30,259 nucleotides of DNA from Hennigella sp045617465 (GTDB lineage: Bacteria; Bacillota_I; Bacilli_A; Mycoplasmatales; Mycoplasmoidaceae): positions 1 through 30,259 of the forward strand of contig JAZLIQ010000005.1 in NCBI GenBank assembly GCA_045617465.1. Reading direction: 5' to 3'. The first letter of the stretch is position 1. Every line of letters starts with the position of its first letter. Under the pieces are notes generated by a model that worked only from the letters and a program-made list of their open reading frames with translations, was not told the origin of the DNA and searched no databases. The translations under genes were made by a program, and so were the position numbers. Shown piece by piece: positions 12,779-21,869 of this stretch.

Positions 12779-13675
12779 CTAGTTAGGTAATAGTAAGTTT
12801 AATTTACCTGGAATAATCTTAACATTAACATGGTTTTGATTTTCAATCAAGTTACCATCGTATTCAACAGTGGCATTGTTTGTTTCAATGTCAATTTCTT
12901 TACAAGCAAATTCACCATGATATTTAATTTGGTCAATTTTGCCTTTTTTAGTTTTAGTTAAAACGCTTAAAGTTGCAATACGAGGGAAGTTCTTAATGTA
13001 TGAAACATTCATGATACCATCATTAACTTTAGCTTGATGAGTAGTGATTAGTCCACCACCAACAGCAAAACCGTTATTCATAGTGAATCACATGGAATCA
13101 ATTTGTTGTGGTTGACCTTTATCAACTGAATATGTGTAATTAAACTTCTTTCATAGTAAAGCTCTAACAACTGTAGCAATCTTATATTGTGTTGCTGGTT
13201 TGAAGTGCTTCATACTATTTCTAAAAGCTATAACTTCAGCAGACATACCTAAACCAACTTCGTTGATAGCACGGTATTTATCATTTAATAATAGATAATC
13301 ACACTTCATGACATGTGGTCTATTAATGTATGCATCAACTAATTGAACTGGATCAGGATTACCATAATTTAATGCCTTAACAAAGTCATTACCTGAACCA
13401 TATGGTAAGATACCAACTTGTGTTGTTTCAAAGTTTTCAATACCATTTAATACTTCATTAAGTGTTCCATCTCCACCTAAAGAAAAGATGGTAACAGGAG
13501 TAGTAGATGATGTTAAATCTTTAGTAATGATTGTAGCATGTCCTACATTTTCTGTTTGGTGTAGAACTAAGTTTAAATCTTCTTGACTAGTTGCTCAAGC
13601 TTTAATTTTGTCTAGAGCATCTTTCGTACTTCCTTTTCCAGAAGTGGGGTTATATATGATGTGAACTGTTTTCAT
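12779..13675 (-). CDS. dagK: Diacylglycerol/lipid kinase family protein
   Basis: A 298-residue member of the DAGK/YegS/DgkB lipid kinase family, with three UGA-Trp codons. The nucleotide-binding GGDGTLNE is at residues 67-74 and GSGND follows at the usual distance; YNPTSGKG is at the N-terminus. Known members phosphorylate diacylglycerol or related lipid alcohols with ATP at the membrane surface. It is probably the first gene of the minus-strand block that continues into deoD, and it is divergent from galU-galE-GT2. That pairing suggests a role in lipid-head-group metabolism: recycling diacylglycerol to phosphatidate, opposite to its use as a glycosyl acceptor. Substrate not proven. Confidence 0.9.
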
Positions 13676-13744
13676 ATTGTTTCTCTTTATAATTTAAATA
13701 TATATTTAAATTATATATATAATATAGCAAACTTGGAGGTTAAA
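13676..13744. promoter_or_regulatory. Divergent dagK/galU promoter region with 22-bp palindrome
   Basis: The 69-nt gap between the two start codons contains a perfect 22-bp A/T palindrome at 13691-13712. For galU there is TATAAT at 13718-13723 and a strong GGAGG at 13735-13739, 5 nt before the ATG. For dagK a TATAAA-like -10 overlaps 13686-13691 on the minus strand. The palindrome covers the place where both -35 regions would be, so a repressor or shared activator site is possible; at this base composition it may also be chance. Confidence 0.6.
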
Positions 13745-14620
13745 ATGAACAAGGTTACTAAAGCGGTAATTCCTGCTGCTGGATGGGGAACAAGATTACT
13801 ACCAGCAACTAAGGCTATCCCTAAGGAATTATTGCCTATCATTAACGTTCCTGCATTGCAATATATTGTCCAAGAAGCGGTTGATGCAGGAATCAAAGAC
13901 ATTCTAATAATTGTTTCTAAAGAAAAACAAGCAATTAGAAATCATTTTTCACCAAATACAAAATTAGAAAAAGAATTGTTAGCTAAGAAAAAACATAGTT
14001 TATTACAAGAAATTAAAAAGTCTTCTAAACTTGCTAACATTAGTTATGTTTACCAAGACAAACAACTTGGTCTAGGACATGCTATTGGTTGTGCAAAGAC
14101 TTTTGCTAAAGGTCAACCTATTGCAGTTTTACTAGGTGATGATGTGGTTGTTTCCAAAGGAAAAACTGCTTTAGCTCAATGTATTGATGCTTACAAAAAG
14201 ACTAAGGCATCAATTGTTGGTGTGCAAGCTGTTGAGAAAAAAGTTGTTAACAAATATGGAATAGTTACACCTAAAAACAAAAATGAAGCAAACAAATCCT
14301 TATTTGCTATCAAAGGTTTAGTGGAAAAACCAGATATTGATAAAGCTCCAAGTAATCTTGCTATCTTAGGAAGATATGTTTTAACTCCAGATATCTTTGC
14401 TGCAATTGCTAAAACAGCAAAAGATAAATCTGGTGAAATCCAAATTACTAATGCTCTAAAGTTCTTGTTAAAAAAAGGAAAAGTCTATGCTTGTAACTTT
14501 AAAGGAACAAGATATGACTTAGGTAATAAATTAGGAATGGTTAAAGCAACAATTGACTTTGCTTTAAATAATCCTGAACTTAAAACTGATGTTTTAAAAT
14601 TTATAAGAGGTAAAAAATAA
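13745..14620 (+). CDS. galU: UTP-glucose-1-phosphate uridylyltransferase
   Basis: Makes UDP-glucose from UTP and glucose-1-phosphate in the cytoplasm. The protein is 291 residues, the normal family length. It has the nucleotidyltransferase signature GWGTRLLPATKAIPKELLP near the N-terminus, LLGDD for the metal/nucleotide site, VEKP, and GRYVLTPDIF. The start is the ATG at 13745, set by GGAGG 5 nt upstream; an in-frame upstream ATG at 13661 would overlap dagK and lacks a binding site. The TAA overlaps the galE ATG (TAATG), indicating coupled translation. UDP-glucose feeds GalE and the GT2 enzyme. Confidence 0.95.
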   Translation: MNKVTKAVIPAAGWGTRLLPATKAIPKELLPIINVPALQYIVQEAVDAGIKDILIIVSKEKQAIRNHFSPNTKLEKELLAKKKHSLLQEIKKSSKLANISYVYQDKQLGLGHAIGCAKTFAKGQPIAVLLGDDVVVSKGKTALAQCIDAYKKTKASIVGVQAVEKKVVNKYGIVTPKNKNEANKSLFAIKGLVEKPDIDKAPSNLAILGRYVLTPDIFAAIAKTAKDKSGEIQITNALKFLLKKGKVYACNFKGTRYDLGNKLGMVKATIDFALNNPELKTDVLKFIRGKK

Positions 14621-15588
14621 TGACTATTTTAAATATAGGTGGGGCAGGATTCATTGGTTCAGTTGCAACTGAAACATTTATTAGAAATGGTCATAAAGTT
14701 ATTGTCTTAGATGACCTATCTACAGGTTTTAAACGTTTAGTTCATCCTAAAGCAACATTCATTAAAGGATCAATGTTAGATTACAAACTGCTTGATCGTA
14801 TCTTTAAGAAATATAAAATTGATGTTGTTGCTTTATATGCAGCAAAAATCGTTGTTCCCGAATCAGTTGCTAAACCAATTGAATACTATTTAACAAATGT
14901 TGGTGGAACTGCTACTATCTTAAAAGCGATGCATGAAAATAATGTTAAGAACATTATCTTTGCAAGTTCTGCTGCTGTGTATGGTGTTTGTAAGAAAGTA
15001 CCAGTTGATGAAAAATCACCAACTAATCCTTGCAACCCATATGGAGCAAGTAAATTAATGTGTGAAAGATTATTAGTTGATGCAAATAAGACGCAAGGTA
15101 TTAACTTTATCTCTTACCGTTTCTTTAATGTTGCTGGGGCAAGCAAAAGTAGAAAATATGGAATGATGAAGAAAAAACCTTCATTATTAATACCTGCTAT
15201 TAATGATTGCATTATTCGCCACAAAACAGTTTCTATCTTTGGTAAAAACTATAAAACAAAAGATGGAACATGTTTAAGAGATTACATCCATGTTGAAGAT
15301 CTAGCTAATGCAGCATTACTAGCTTTGAAGCAATTAAAAGCTAATAAATCAGGGATTTATTGTTTAGGTTCTAATTCTGGTTTTACAGTATTAGAAGTTG
15401 TTAAAACTGCACAAAAATTAATTGATAAGAAAATGAAATATGAATTTAAACCTAATCGTGCAGGAGACCCTGATGCTTTAATTACTTCAAATAAGAAAGC
15501 AATGAAAAAATTAGGTTGAAGAGTAAAATATTCATTGAAGGATATGATGCTTTCTGACTATAAATTTAGAAAGACATATGTAAAATAA
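14620..15588 (+). CDS. galE: UDP-glucose 4-epimerase
   Basis: NAD-dependent short-chain dehydrogenase-type epimerase that interconverts UDP-glucose and UDP-galactose. The protein is 322 residues, with one UGA-Trp near the C-terminus. It has the Rossmann motif GGAGFIG (residues 7-13), catalytic Ser117 in SSAAVYG, and Tyr141/Lys145 in YGASK. It overlaps galU and the following glycosyltransferase by one base each (TAATG at both junctions), so the three genes form one coupled unit. In a wall-less cell the galactose is most likely used for glycolipid or capsule sugars. Confidence 0.94.
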
Positions 15589-16697
15589 TGGAAAGCCAAA
15601 AGAAAACTTGAACAATCTTAATTAGTTGTTACAACTCAACAAAAACAATTCGTGATGCTTTGGATTCAATTGATTACAAAGACAATAACGATATTGATGT
15701 TTTTGTTGTGGATGATGGTTCGAAAGACAATTTGAAAGAAGTTGTTGAACCATATGTAAGAGCTTATCCCGAAGTAATACATTACTTCCGTAAAGAAAAT
15801 GGTAACCAAGGTAGTTGTATTAATTTTGGAATCCAAAGAGCTAACTCAAAATACTTTTCATTATTGGATAGTGATGATACATACAACCGTAAATCATTCA
15901 ATCAAGTTTTAAGTCAACTAAGAAACATAGATGATGTAGATTTAATCATTAACAACTACAACTTCCGTTTTATTTCACCTAATAAAACAAAAGTTGAAAC
16001 AGTTAAAATTTCTAAAACATATAAACCTATTAAATATGTAGATATTGATAATTTATCATTATTTAGTTTAATTACTATCCACTCTACAATCTATAAAACA
16101 TCATTATTAAAAGAGATTAAACCATTACCAGAAAAGGTTGGTTTCTCTGATTGTGTTTTATATTATGAGGTTTTATTAAAAGTAAATCGTGCTGCCTACT
16201 TAAATAGACAAGTATGTCTATATAACTACAATATTAGACGTGGGCAACAACTTATTTCTCTTAATAACTCAATAAAGAAATTTGATGACTTTATTAAGAT
16301 TCTAGATTGAATGTTAAAGATCCCAATGGATTTAACAAAGAAGAAAAGAATCCAAATTTCCCGTAAGATTATTAGTCACCACATTTATTGGATCTGTGTT
16401 GTATTAGCTAACATTTGAACAATAGACAAAGAAAAGAAAAAACAAATTCTAAAAGATGTCTTTGTCAAAGTTGATAGTTGCGAAAGCATTAATAATGCTA
16501 AAGGTAAATTATATACGCCTTTAATGCGAATTATTAAAAACACACCTATGTTTAGTTTGCATTTAATTCAATTCTTATACAAATGAATCCCAGTTAAGAT
16601 GATAAAAGCTACTAAATATTCCAAAGAAGGAAGAAAAGAAGCTAAAATGTTGGCACGTCTTGAAAAAGAAAGAGCTAAAGCAAAAGAAAATAAATAA
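15588..16697 (+). CDS. Family 2 glycosyltransferase, probably glycolipid-forming
   Basis: A 369-residue protein with a GT-A fold N-terminus: ILISCYNSTKTI, VVDDGSKD (Asp42/43) and LLDSDD (Asp94-Asp97, the DxD-type metal site). The start ATG at 15588 shares a base with the galE stop. Several UGA-Trp codons occur, including at residue 8. The C-terminal third is basic and ends in a long Lys/Arg/Glu helix (KEGRKEAKMLARLEKERAKA), suited to membrane-surface binding; I see no clear transmembrane segment. The context with galU, galE and a divergent lipid kinase fits the mycoplasma processive diacylglycerol glycosyltransferases (MG517 type), which use UDP-Glc/UDP-Gal. That substrate call is inference; a capsule or protein glycosyltransferase is the alternative. 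Confidence 0.85.
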
Positions 16698-16716
16698 CAA
16701 CTAATTGTTTGTTATT
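16693..16716. terminator. Weak convergent hairpin between GT2 and trhP2
   Basis: AATAACA (16693-16699) can pair with TGTTATT (16710-16716) around a 10-nt loop. It overlaps both convergent stop codons, which are 3 nt apart. It is AT-only and has no long T run, so it is at best a weak terminator. Confidence 0.3.
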
Positions 16717-17912
16717 CTTCCAATGTCACCAACTTCTAATCCTTTAGAAGTTGTTTTTATTTCATAATGATACATTGGTTTATTAACACGATCTACTTCT
16801 TTTTTGTCCTTAACATCAAATATTTTAGTTATTTTAATGTTTGTTACTAAATCATGGTTTTTACCAAACACTTCAAATCTATCTTTACAAGTAAAGAAGT
16901 TTTTGCTAATAATTTCATAACCACCTTTTATTACTTTAGTAATAATGAAAGCAAAGTTTTGAGATAACTTCTTTTCCTTAGCACGATATAACATTTGCTT
17001 TTGACTTGGTTGACCGTCATATCAAGCAAATGATGTTTCACGATTAGCTGCTTTTGCTAAATCGTGTTCATACATTTTAATACGTTGACCTGTAAGATTA
17101 TTAGCATAATAATCTTTCAATGCGTGTGAATAGTTATTACAGATTGTAGCAATGTAGTGTAATGACTTCATTCTACCTTCAACTTTAAAACTTGCAATGT
17201 TTGCTTTGATCAAATCTTTTAAATGACAAACATGACAAATGTCTTTAGTTGACATTGTAAATTTCTTAGAAATTAATTTACCGTTTTTATCTCTTAATTC
17301 TCAATTTCATCTACAACTATGTGCGCATCCGCCAACATTGGCATCTCTTAAAGAGAAGTTGTTAGACATCATACAATGTCCAGAATAACTTACACATAAC
17401 GCCCCATGAACAAAATATTCAACTTCCATTACACTTCTAAGAACTTTAGCCATTGTTGCTAAGTTTTTAAAATCAACTTCTCTTGCTGTTACAACTCTTG
17501 TTGCACCAACAGCATTATGTCACCATAATGCAGCTTTAGAGTTAGAGACAGATTGTTGTGTTGAAACATGAATTTCCTTTTTAGGATAATTGTCATGTAT
17601 TGTTTTCATGATAAAAGGGTCAGCACAAATAAAACCATCAGGTTTGAGAGCTATTAGTTGTTTTAGATATGGTTTAAAATCTTTTGTCATTCCGTTATGA
17701 CATAAAATGTTTGTTACTAAATAAACCTTAGCTTTATGTTTATGAGCATAATCAATAGCTTTAGCTATTTCATTAAGATCAAAATTATTTGCTCTTGCTC
17801 TTAATGAATATTTTTTGCCACCTAAATATATAGCATTAGCATTAAAGTTAATAGCTGTGATTGCTTTTTCTAAATCACCCGCAGGGGCTAACAATTCAAC
17901 ACGCTTAGTCAT
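16701..17912 (-). CDS. trhP2: U32-family tRNA uridine 5-hydroxylation protein, large subunit
   Basis: A 403-residue peptidase-U32 family protein, read through several UGA-Trp codons (a UGG-UGA pair occurs near residue 131). The N-terminus VELLAPAGDLEKA is the family hallmark. Cysteines in GALCVSYSGHC and GGCAHSCRW, plus CHVCHL further on, fit the metal-cluster cysteines of TrhP proteins; KVEGRMKS is also typical. The C-terminal part (after about residue 300) resembles the beta-barrel found in long U32 proteins. In Bacillus the YrrN/YrrO pair, and in E. coli YegQ (TrhP), hydroxylate U34 of wobble-uridine tRNAs to ho5U. It overlaps trhP1 by 8 nt and completes the yrrK-M-N-O type block. Older names call this a protease or collagenase, which is unlikely here. 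Confidence 0.88.
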
Positions 17913-18819
17913 TGTTAACCTCTCTTTCTAGATGTAATAAACCCTTTGTAGGATCTAAAAAACCACAACCTGATACTTTATTCATCTTTTTAATTTGCTT
18001 GATGAAATTTGCTTTCTTTTTATTGAAAGTGCCATCTTTTATACATTTTAATGCAGATGAATATAACTTAATGTTTTCATTTACTCATTTTTCATCATGT
18101 AAATAACTCAAGAAGTAAATACTATCTATTTTAGCTTTTACTATTTCATTTAAATATTCAAGAATAGAAACATTGTAACCAGTAAACATATGACTGCCAG
18201 TATCATCTTCGATGATAATGTTAGGTAGTTGTCTTGTTTCTTCTTTTAAATAAAACATTTTGTTAGTTAAATCTTGTTTTATTTTGAATTGATTTTTAAA
18301 GTTTGTTAAAAGTTTTCACTTTGAGTGCATCATTAAGCCAAAACCTTCAGCTTGCATTTGTAATTTAACTTTATGTTTGTTTTTACCAAATTCTTTTATC
18401 TCGTTTAAATGTAATTCCCCTGGTAAAACAACTTCCTTAATATTGTGACTGTAGAAGAATGGTAATTGTTCATGATTTGTTGTTAAAGTTTCAGAGTTAT
18501 GGACAAAATTTGGTTTGTAATTTATTTCTTGACAAATTTGTTTAACTGCAAAATCAGTAAAGACTAAAGTCTTTATTTTTAATGATTTTAATTGTTTTAA
18601 TGCTTTAGTTAATGTTGCTAATTGATCATCAACATACAAATTATTCAAACTAACTGCAAGTTTAGAACAGTTTAACTTCTTTATTTGTTCAAAAGATAAC
18701 AAACAAGTATTTCTAGTTGATAATTGACTGTCTAATCCAACCACAACATAATCAACATCTTTATTTTTGATTAATTGTTGTGCATGTTTAAAACTTAAAG
18801 GATTAATTCAAAGTTTCAT
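17905..18819 (-). CDS. trhP1: U32-family tRNA uridine 5-hydroxylation protein, small subunit
   Basis: A 304-residue short U32 protein with AAGGAG before its ATG and three UGA-Trp codons (one at residue 4). Recognisable pieces are VVVGLDS near the N-terminus, VHNSETLTTN, VVLPGELHLNEIKE, and the C-terminal SGCGFLDP. It corresponds in position and length to Bacillus YrrN, the partner of YrrO. It is less conserved than trhP2 and has few cysteines, so it is probably the structural or tRNA-binding half of the pair. It overlaps trmR by 17 nt and trhP2 by 8 nt, so all are probably translated as a coupled set. Confidence 0.82.
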
Positions 18820-19375
18820 CTTTTCTCCTTAAGATAGCAAACCCGTCATCTATATCATGAATCTCTACATGTCATGATTGTGTTGACAATTTTTGAATAT
18901 ATTCTTTAAAAGCTGCTACTTTATCTTTTAATTTTATTCTATTCTTAGTCATCTCTTTATCAGTTTTTTGAAAAAGATTTAAATTATCAATAAAGATAAA
19001 ACCTTTAGGTTTTAAATGTGGTGAATACTTCTCAAATAGTCTCTCTTGATTGCTTTTAGGACCATCAAAAATAATGCAATCAAAATCTTGTTTAGGTTCG
19101 TAATCAAAAGCAGAAATATTGACAGGAAAGATTTTTGTTTCACCTTTCATATATTCTTGGGCTACACCAAATCTAGCTGTATCATTTTCAAGAGTAATAA
19201 TCTTAGAAATGCTAGGATGTCTAGCTAAATATCTTGATGAATAACCATAAGCTGTTCCTATTTCTAATACTTGAGCTATTTGATAATTATCAAACATATG
19301 GTATAAGAAATCAATGGTCTTATCCCTCATGATAGGAATATTATGAGCTAAATTAAATTTCTTAAAGTTTTCCAT
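18803..19375 (-). CDS. trmR: SAM-dependent O-methyltransferase, probable tRNA 5-hydroxyuridine methylase
   Basis: A 190-residue class I methyltransferase with one UGA-Trp (at residue 168). Motif I is VLEIGTAYGYSSRYLA, the acidic residue after strand 2 is in ITLENDT, and IIFDGPKSN plus FIFIDNL follow, the pattern of the YrrM/O-methyltransferase_3 family. In B. subtilis YrrM (TrmR) methylates ho5U34 of tRNAs to 5-methoxyuridine. The neighbours are exactly those needed: ruvX (yrrK) before it and the two U32 hydroxylation genes after it. It overlaps ruvX by 14 nt. By family alone it could be a catechol-type methyltransferase; context makes the tRNA role much more likely. Confidence 0.85.
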
Positions 19376-19787
19376 GTTCTAATCATGAATTTAAGATGAC
19401 AACAGCAGACATCTTATCTTTAATCTTCTTTATTTGACTAGCTTTTAAACCAACTTCTTTTAACATTCCTGTTGCTTCTAAAGTTGTGTATCTTTCATCT
19501 TCTAACACAACTTTAACATTCTTAATGTTAGCTTCAATTAATTCTTTAGCTTTGTCAACTAATAAGCAATTAGGACTTTTATCTCCAGATGGATATAAAG
19601 GATATCCTAAAACAATGGTATCAATATCAGGATAGTTAACAAATAATTTTTTAATTCTGTTAACACATGACATTAAATCATTTTTTGCATATGAAAAATT
19701 TTCTATTCCACTAGCAATCTTTTTGTTGCTATCGGTAATAGCTATTCCCATTGTTTTAATGCCAAGATCTAATCCTAATGCTCTCAT
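19362..19787 (-). CDS. ruvX: RuvX/YqgF-type RNase H-fold nuclease
   Basis: A 141-residue YqgF protein, the family length. It begins MRALGLDLGIKTMGIAITD (first catalytic Asp in a GLDLG motif), continues with VLGYPL, EDERYTT and ends with DKMSAVVILNSWLEHGKL, where the Trp is UGA. Family members resolve Holliday junctions or mature the 16S rRNA 5' end. The start codon lies only 28 nt from that of the divergent sirtuin gene, with a -10-like sequence just before it and no Shine-Dalgarno site. It is the first gene of the tRNA-modification block. Confidence 0.92.
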
Positions 19788-19815
19788 ATTATTATTTTAT
19801 AATAAATATATATTT
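19788..19815. promoter_or_regulatory. 28-nt divergent promoter, short or leaderless transcripts
   Basis: Only 28 bases separate the divergent start codons of ruvX and the sirtuin. On the plus strand TATAAT (19798-19803) ends 12 nt before the ATG, so the sirtuin leader would be about 5-6 nt with no ribosome binding site. On the minus strand a TATAAA-type box lies similarly close to ruvX. Both -35 regions would have to lie within the opposite gene. Confidence 0.6.
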
Positions 19816-20544
19816 ATGGACAAGATTAAACAACTACAAGAAATATTACAAAATTCTAAAAACATTGTCTTCTTTGGTGGAGCAGGAGTAAGTACAGAAA
19901 GTGGTATTCCTGACTTTAGATCTGCTGATGGTTTATATCATCAAAAGTTTGCCTACCCGCCAGAAGAAATTCTTTCTCATGGATTCTTCTTTAGTCATAC
20001 AAAAGAATTCTATGAGTTCTATTTTGCTAAGATGTTAGATTTATCAATTAAACCTAATGATGCACATAAACAATTAGCAAAATGAGAAAAGTTAGGCAAG
20101 GTTAAAGCAATAGTTACACAAAATATTGATGGACTTCACCAGCTTGCTGGAAGCAAAGTAGTGTATGAATTGCATGGAACAGTTCATAAAAACCGTTGTG
20201 TTGAATGTAATAAATTCTATGATGCTAAAGATATTATTAAATTTAAAGGCAAAGGTATTCCTAAATGTTCTTGTGGAGGAATAATCAAACCTGAAGTTGT
20301 TCTATATAATGAAGGCCTTGACCCTGCCACAATGCAAGGAGCAGTAGAAGCTATTGCTAATGCTGATACATTAATTGTAGCTGGTACAAGTTTAACAGTT
20401 TATCCTGCGGCAGGATTAATTGATTACTTCCGTGGCAAACACTTAATCTTAATTAATCGTGATAAGACTGGAAGAGAAGTTGGTGCTGAACTAGTAATCA
20501 ATGAACCGGTTGGGAAAACTTTAGCTCAAATTAACTTGAAATAA
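19816..20544 (+). CDS. Sir2-family NAD-dependent protein deacylase
   Basis: A 242-residue sirtuin with one UGA-Trp (residue 90). The order of motifs is complete: GGAGVSTESGIPDFRS (NAD site, residues 21-36), TQNIDGLH, the catalytic His120 in LHGT, a zinc ribbon with Cys128/131/151/153, KPEVVLYNE, AGTSLTVYPAAG and LINRD. It therefore looks catalytically competent. Sirtuins remove acetyl or other acyl groups from lysines using NAD+ and make nicotinamide and O-acyl-ADP-ribose. It is a single-gene unit: its own close promoter before it and a strong terminator directly after it. Its substrates cannot be inferred. Confidence 0.95.
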
Positions 20545-20567
20545 AAAAGAGGTTCAACCTCTTTTTT
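20543..20567. terminator. Bidirectional rho-independent terminator
   Basis: AAAAAAGAGGT-TCA-ACCTCTTTTTT, an 11-bp stem with A and T runs on the two sides. It lies between the convergent sirtuin and lipoprotein C genes and can serve both. Confidence 0.9.
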
Positions 20568-20569
20568 AA

Positions 20570-21868
20570 TTAAATACAGAAAGCAGGAGCAACACCTGTA
20601 GCTACATCGAATGAAGATCCAGGACAAGGGTAAGCAACGCTAGGGTTTCATGCATTTGGTACATACATTGCTAATGCATTTGCTGTTAATGTTTCTTCAG
20701 GTAAATCTTCATCTGAATATGTTAAAGAGTTGTTTCTTAATCAATAATCAGCATATAAGCCTTCTCCTCGTGGGCTTGGTAGAGGATTATCAAATTTAGG
20801 GTTCCAAGATTCGGCTGCGGGTTTTGTTAGAAATTGTTGTGACATATAATCTATACCCATAACAGAGCTAAGATAGTCATAGAATCAATATCCTTCAAAT
20901 GAAGCGGGATCAAAATTTACTGGTAAATCAGTTCACATTAATCATGCATCATTTTCTATACAACTTAAAGGGAAAAGTCTTTCTGGAGATTTTTCAGTAA
21001 CTTTAATATCTTCAATTATGTATGGAGATGGTGCATTAGTCATCATACCTGCATTAAATTTAATATCAGGAGAATATTTATCTACTGTTTTAATTTCTCT
21101 TCTAAGAACAACAGGTAACTCGTTGAAAATATTGTCATTTAAATATTTTCTTAAGAAAGCTTGTTGTTCAGCTTTGTCACCTTCAGCAGCTTTATATCAA
21201 TATTTAAATTCTTTATCGTTATTGTATAAGCAAACATCGATAAGGTCATAAAATTCAAAAGTGAATTTTGCTTTTTCTTCAGTACCTGTAATAGTATCAT
21301 AAGCTAAATCGATTGGGTGGACATATGCTCGTATCACACCATTTTGTAATGTTAAGTCTAATGGTATTATAGGTTTAGACTCAGTTTGAATTGCACCAAC
21401 CATTCATAGTTTGATGTAACCAATAGCTTCATCTTCATCGTTACCTTCATATCCACAGTATGCTTTTGCAAACTCTACATATCCTTTATTAATAACATTA
21501 ATAACTGTTGGTCAGCTATCTGTATGGAAAGCAACTGGTGTAGTTGCTTTTTCATCATAATTAGCTACTAATAAAGTATCTTTAGTAATAATGTCATTTT
21601 CAGATACAAACTTACCATCTTCATCTGTTCATCCAACAAATTGTTTGTTACTTAATGTTGGTTCAACATAATTATTCAATGATGAAAGGTTTGTGCTTCC
21701 ATTACTTGTCAAAGTAATAAATTGTTGTTTATTAGCAAATGTACCTTCTGCTGAATATAAAACAACAGAATGAGTTTCATTTCCTTTAGAACAGCTTGTA
21801 AAACTTGAAATTGCTGGTGCAATTCCAGTTGTAATCAAAAGTGGAATTAATAATTTAGTCTTTTTCAT
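20570..21868 (-). CDS. Lipoprotein C with Listeria-Bacteroides repeat and DUF6273-like C-terminus
   Basis: A 432-residue lipoprotein read through many UGA-Trp codons. The signal peptide (MKKTKLLIPLL..., residues 1-25) ends in SFTSC with lipidated Cys26. Residues about 35-105 resemble one Listeria-Bacteroides (InlB B-type) repeat: GTFANKQQFITL, EPTL, FVGWTDEDGKFV, DTLLVANYD. The C-terminal part has FPLS, DYWLRNNS and ends ATGVAPAFCI, resembling the DUF6273 pattern of surface proteins. It is a full-length paralogue of gene D upstream (shared FAKAYCGY and AKFTFEF). It begins one base after the stop of D, so the two are co-transcribed. Probably an exposed surface protein; binding partner unknown. 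Confidence 0.85.
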
Positions 21869-21869
21869 A

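Noticed and set aside
13661..13744. Upstream in-frame start for galU at 13661
   Set aside because: It overlaps dagK and its promoter and has no binding site, whereas the ATG at 13745 has GGAGG at 5 nt and gives the normal GalU N-terminus.
16701..18819. Peptidase/collagenase function for the U32 proteins
   Set aside because: Gene context (ruvX, O-methyltransferase) and the Cys pattern fit tRNA hydroxylation proteins; no protease catalytic residues are evident.
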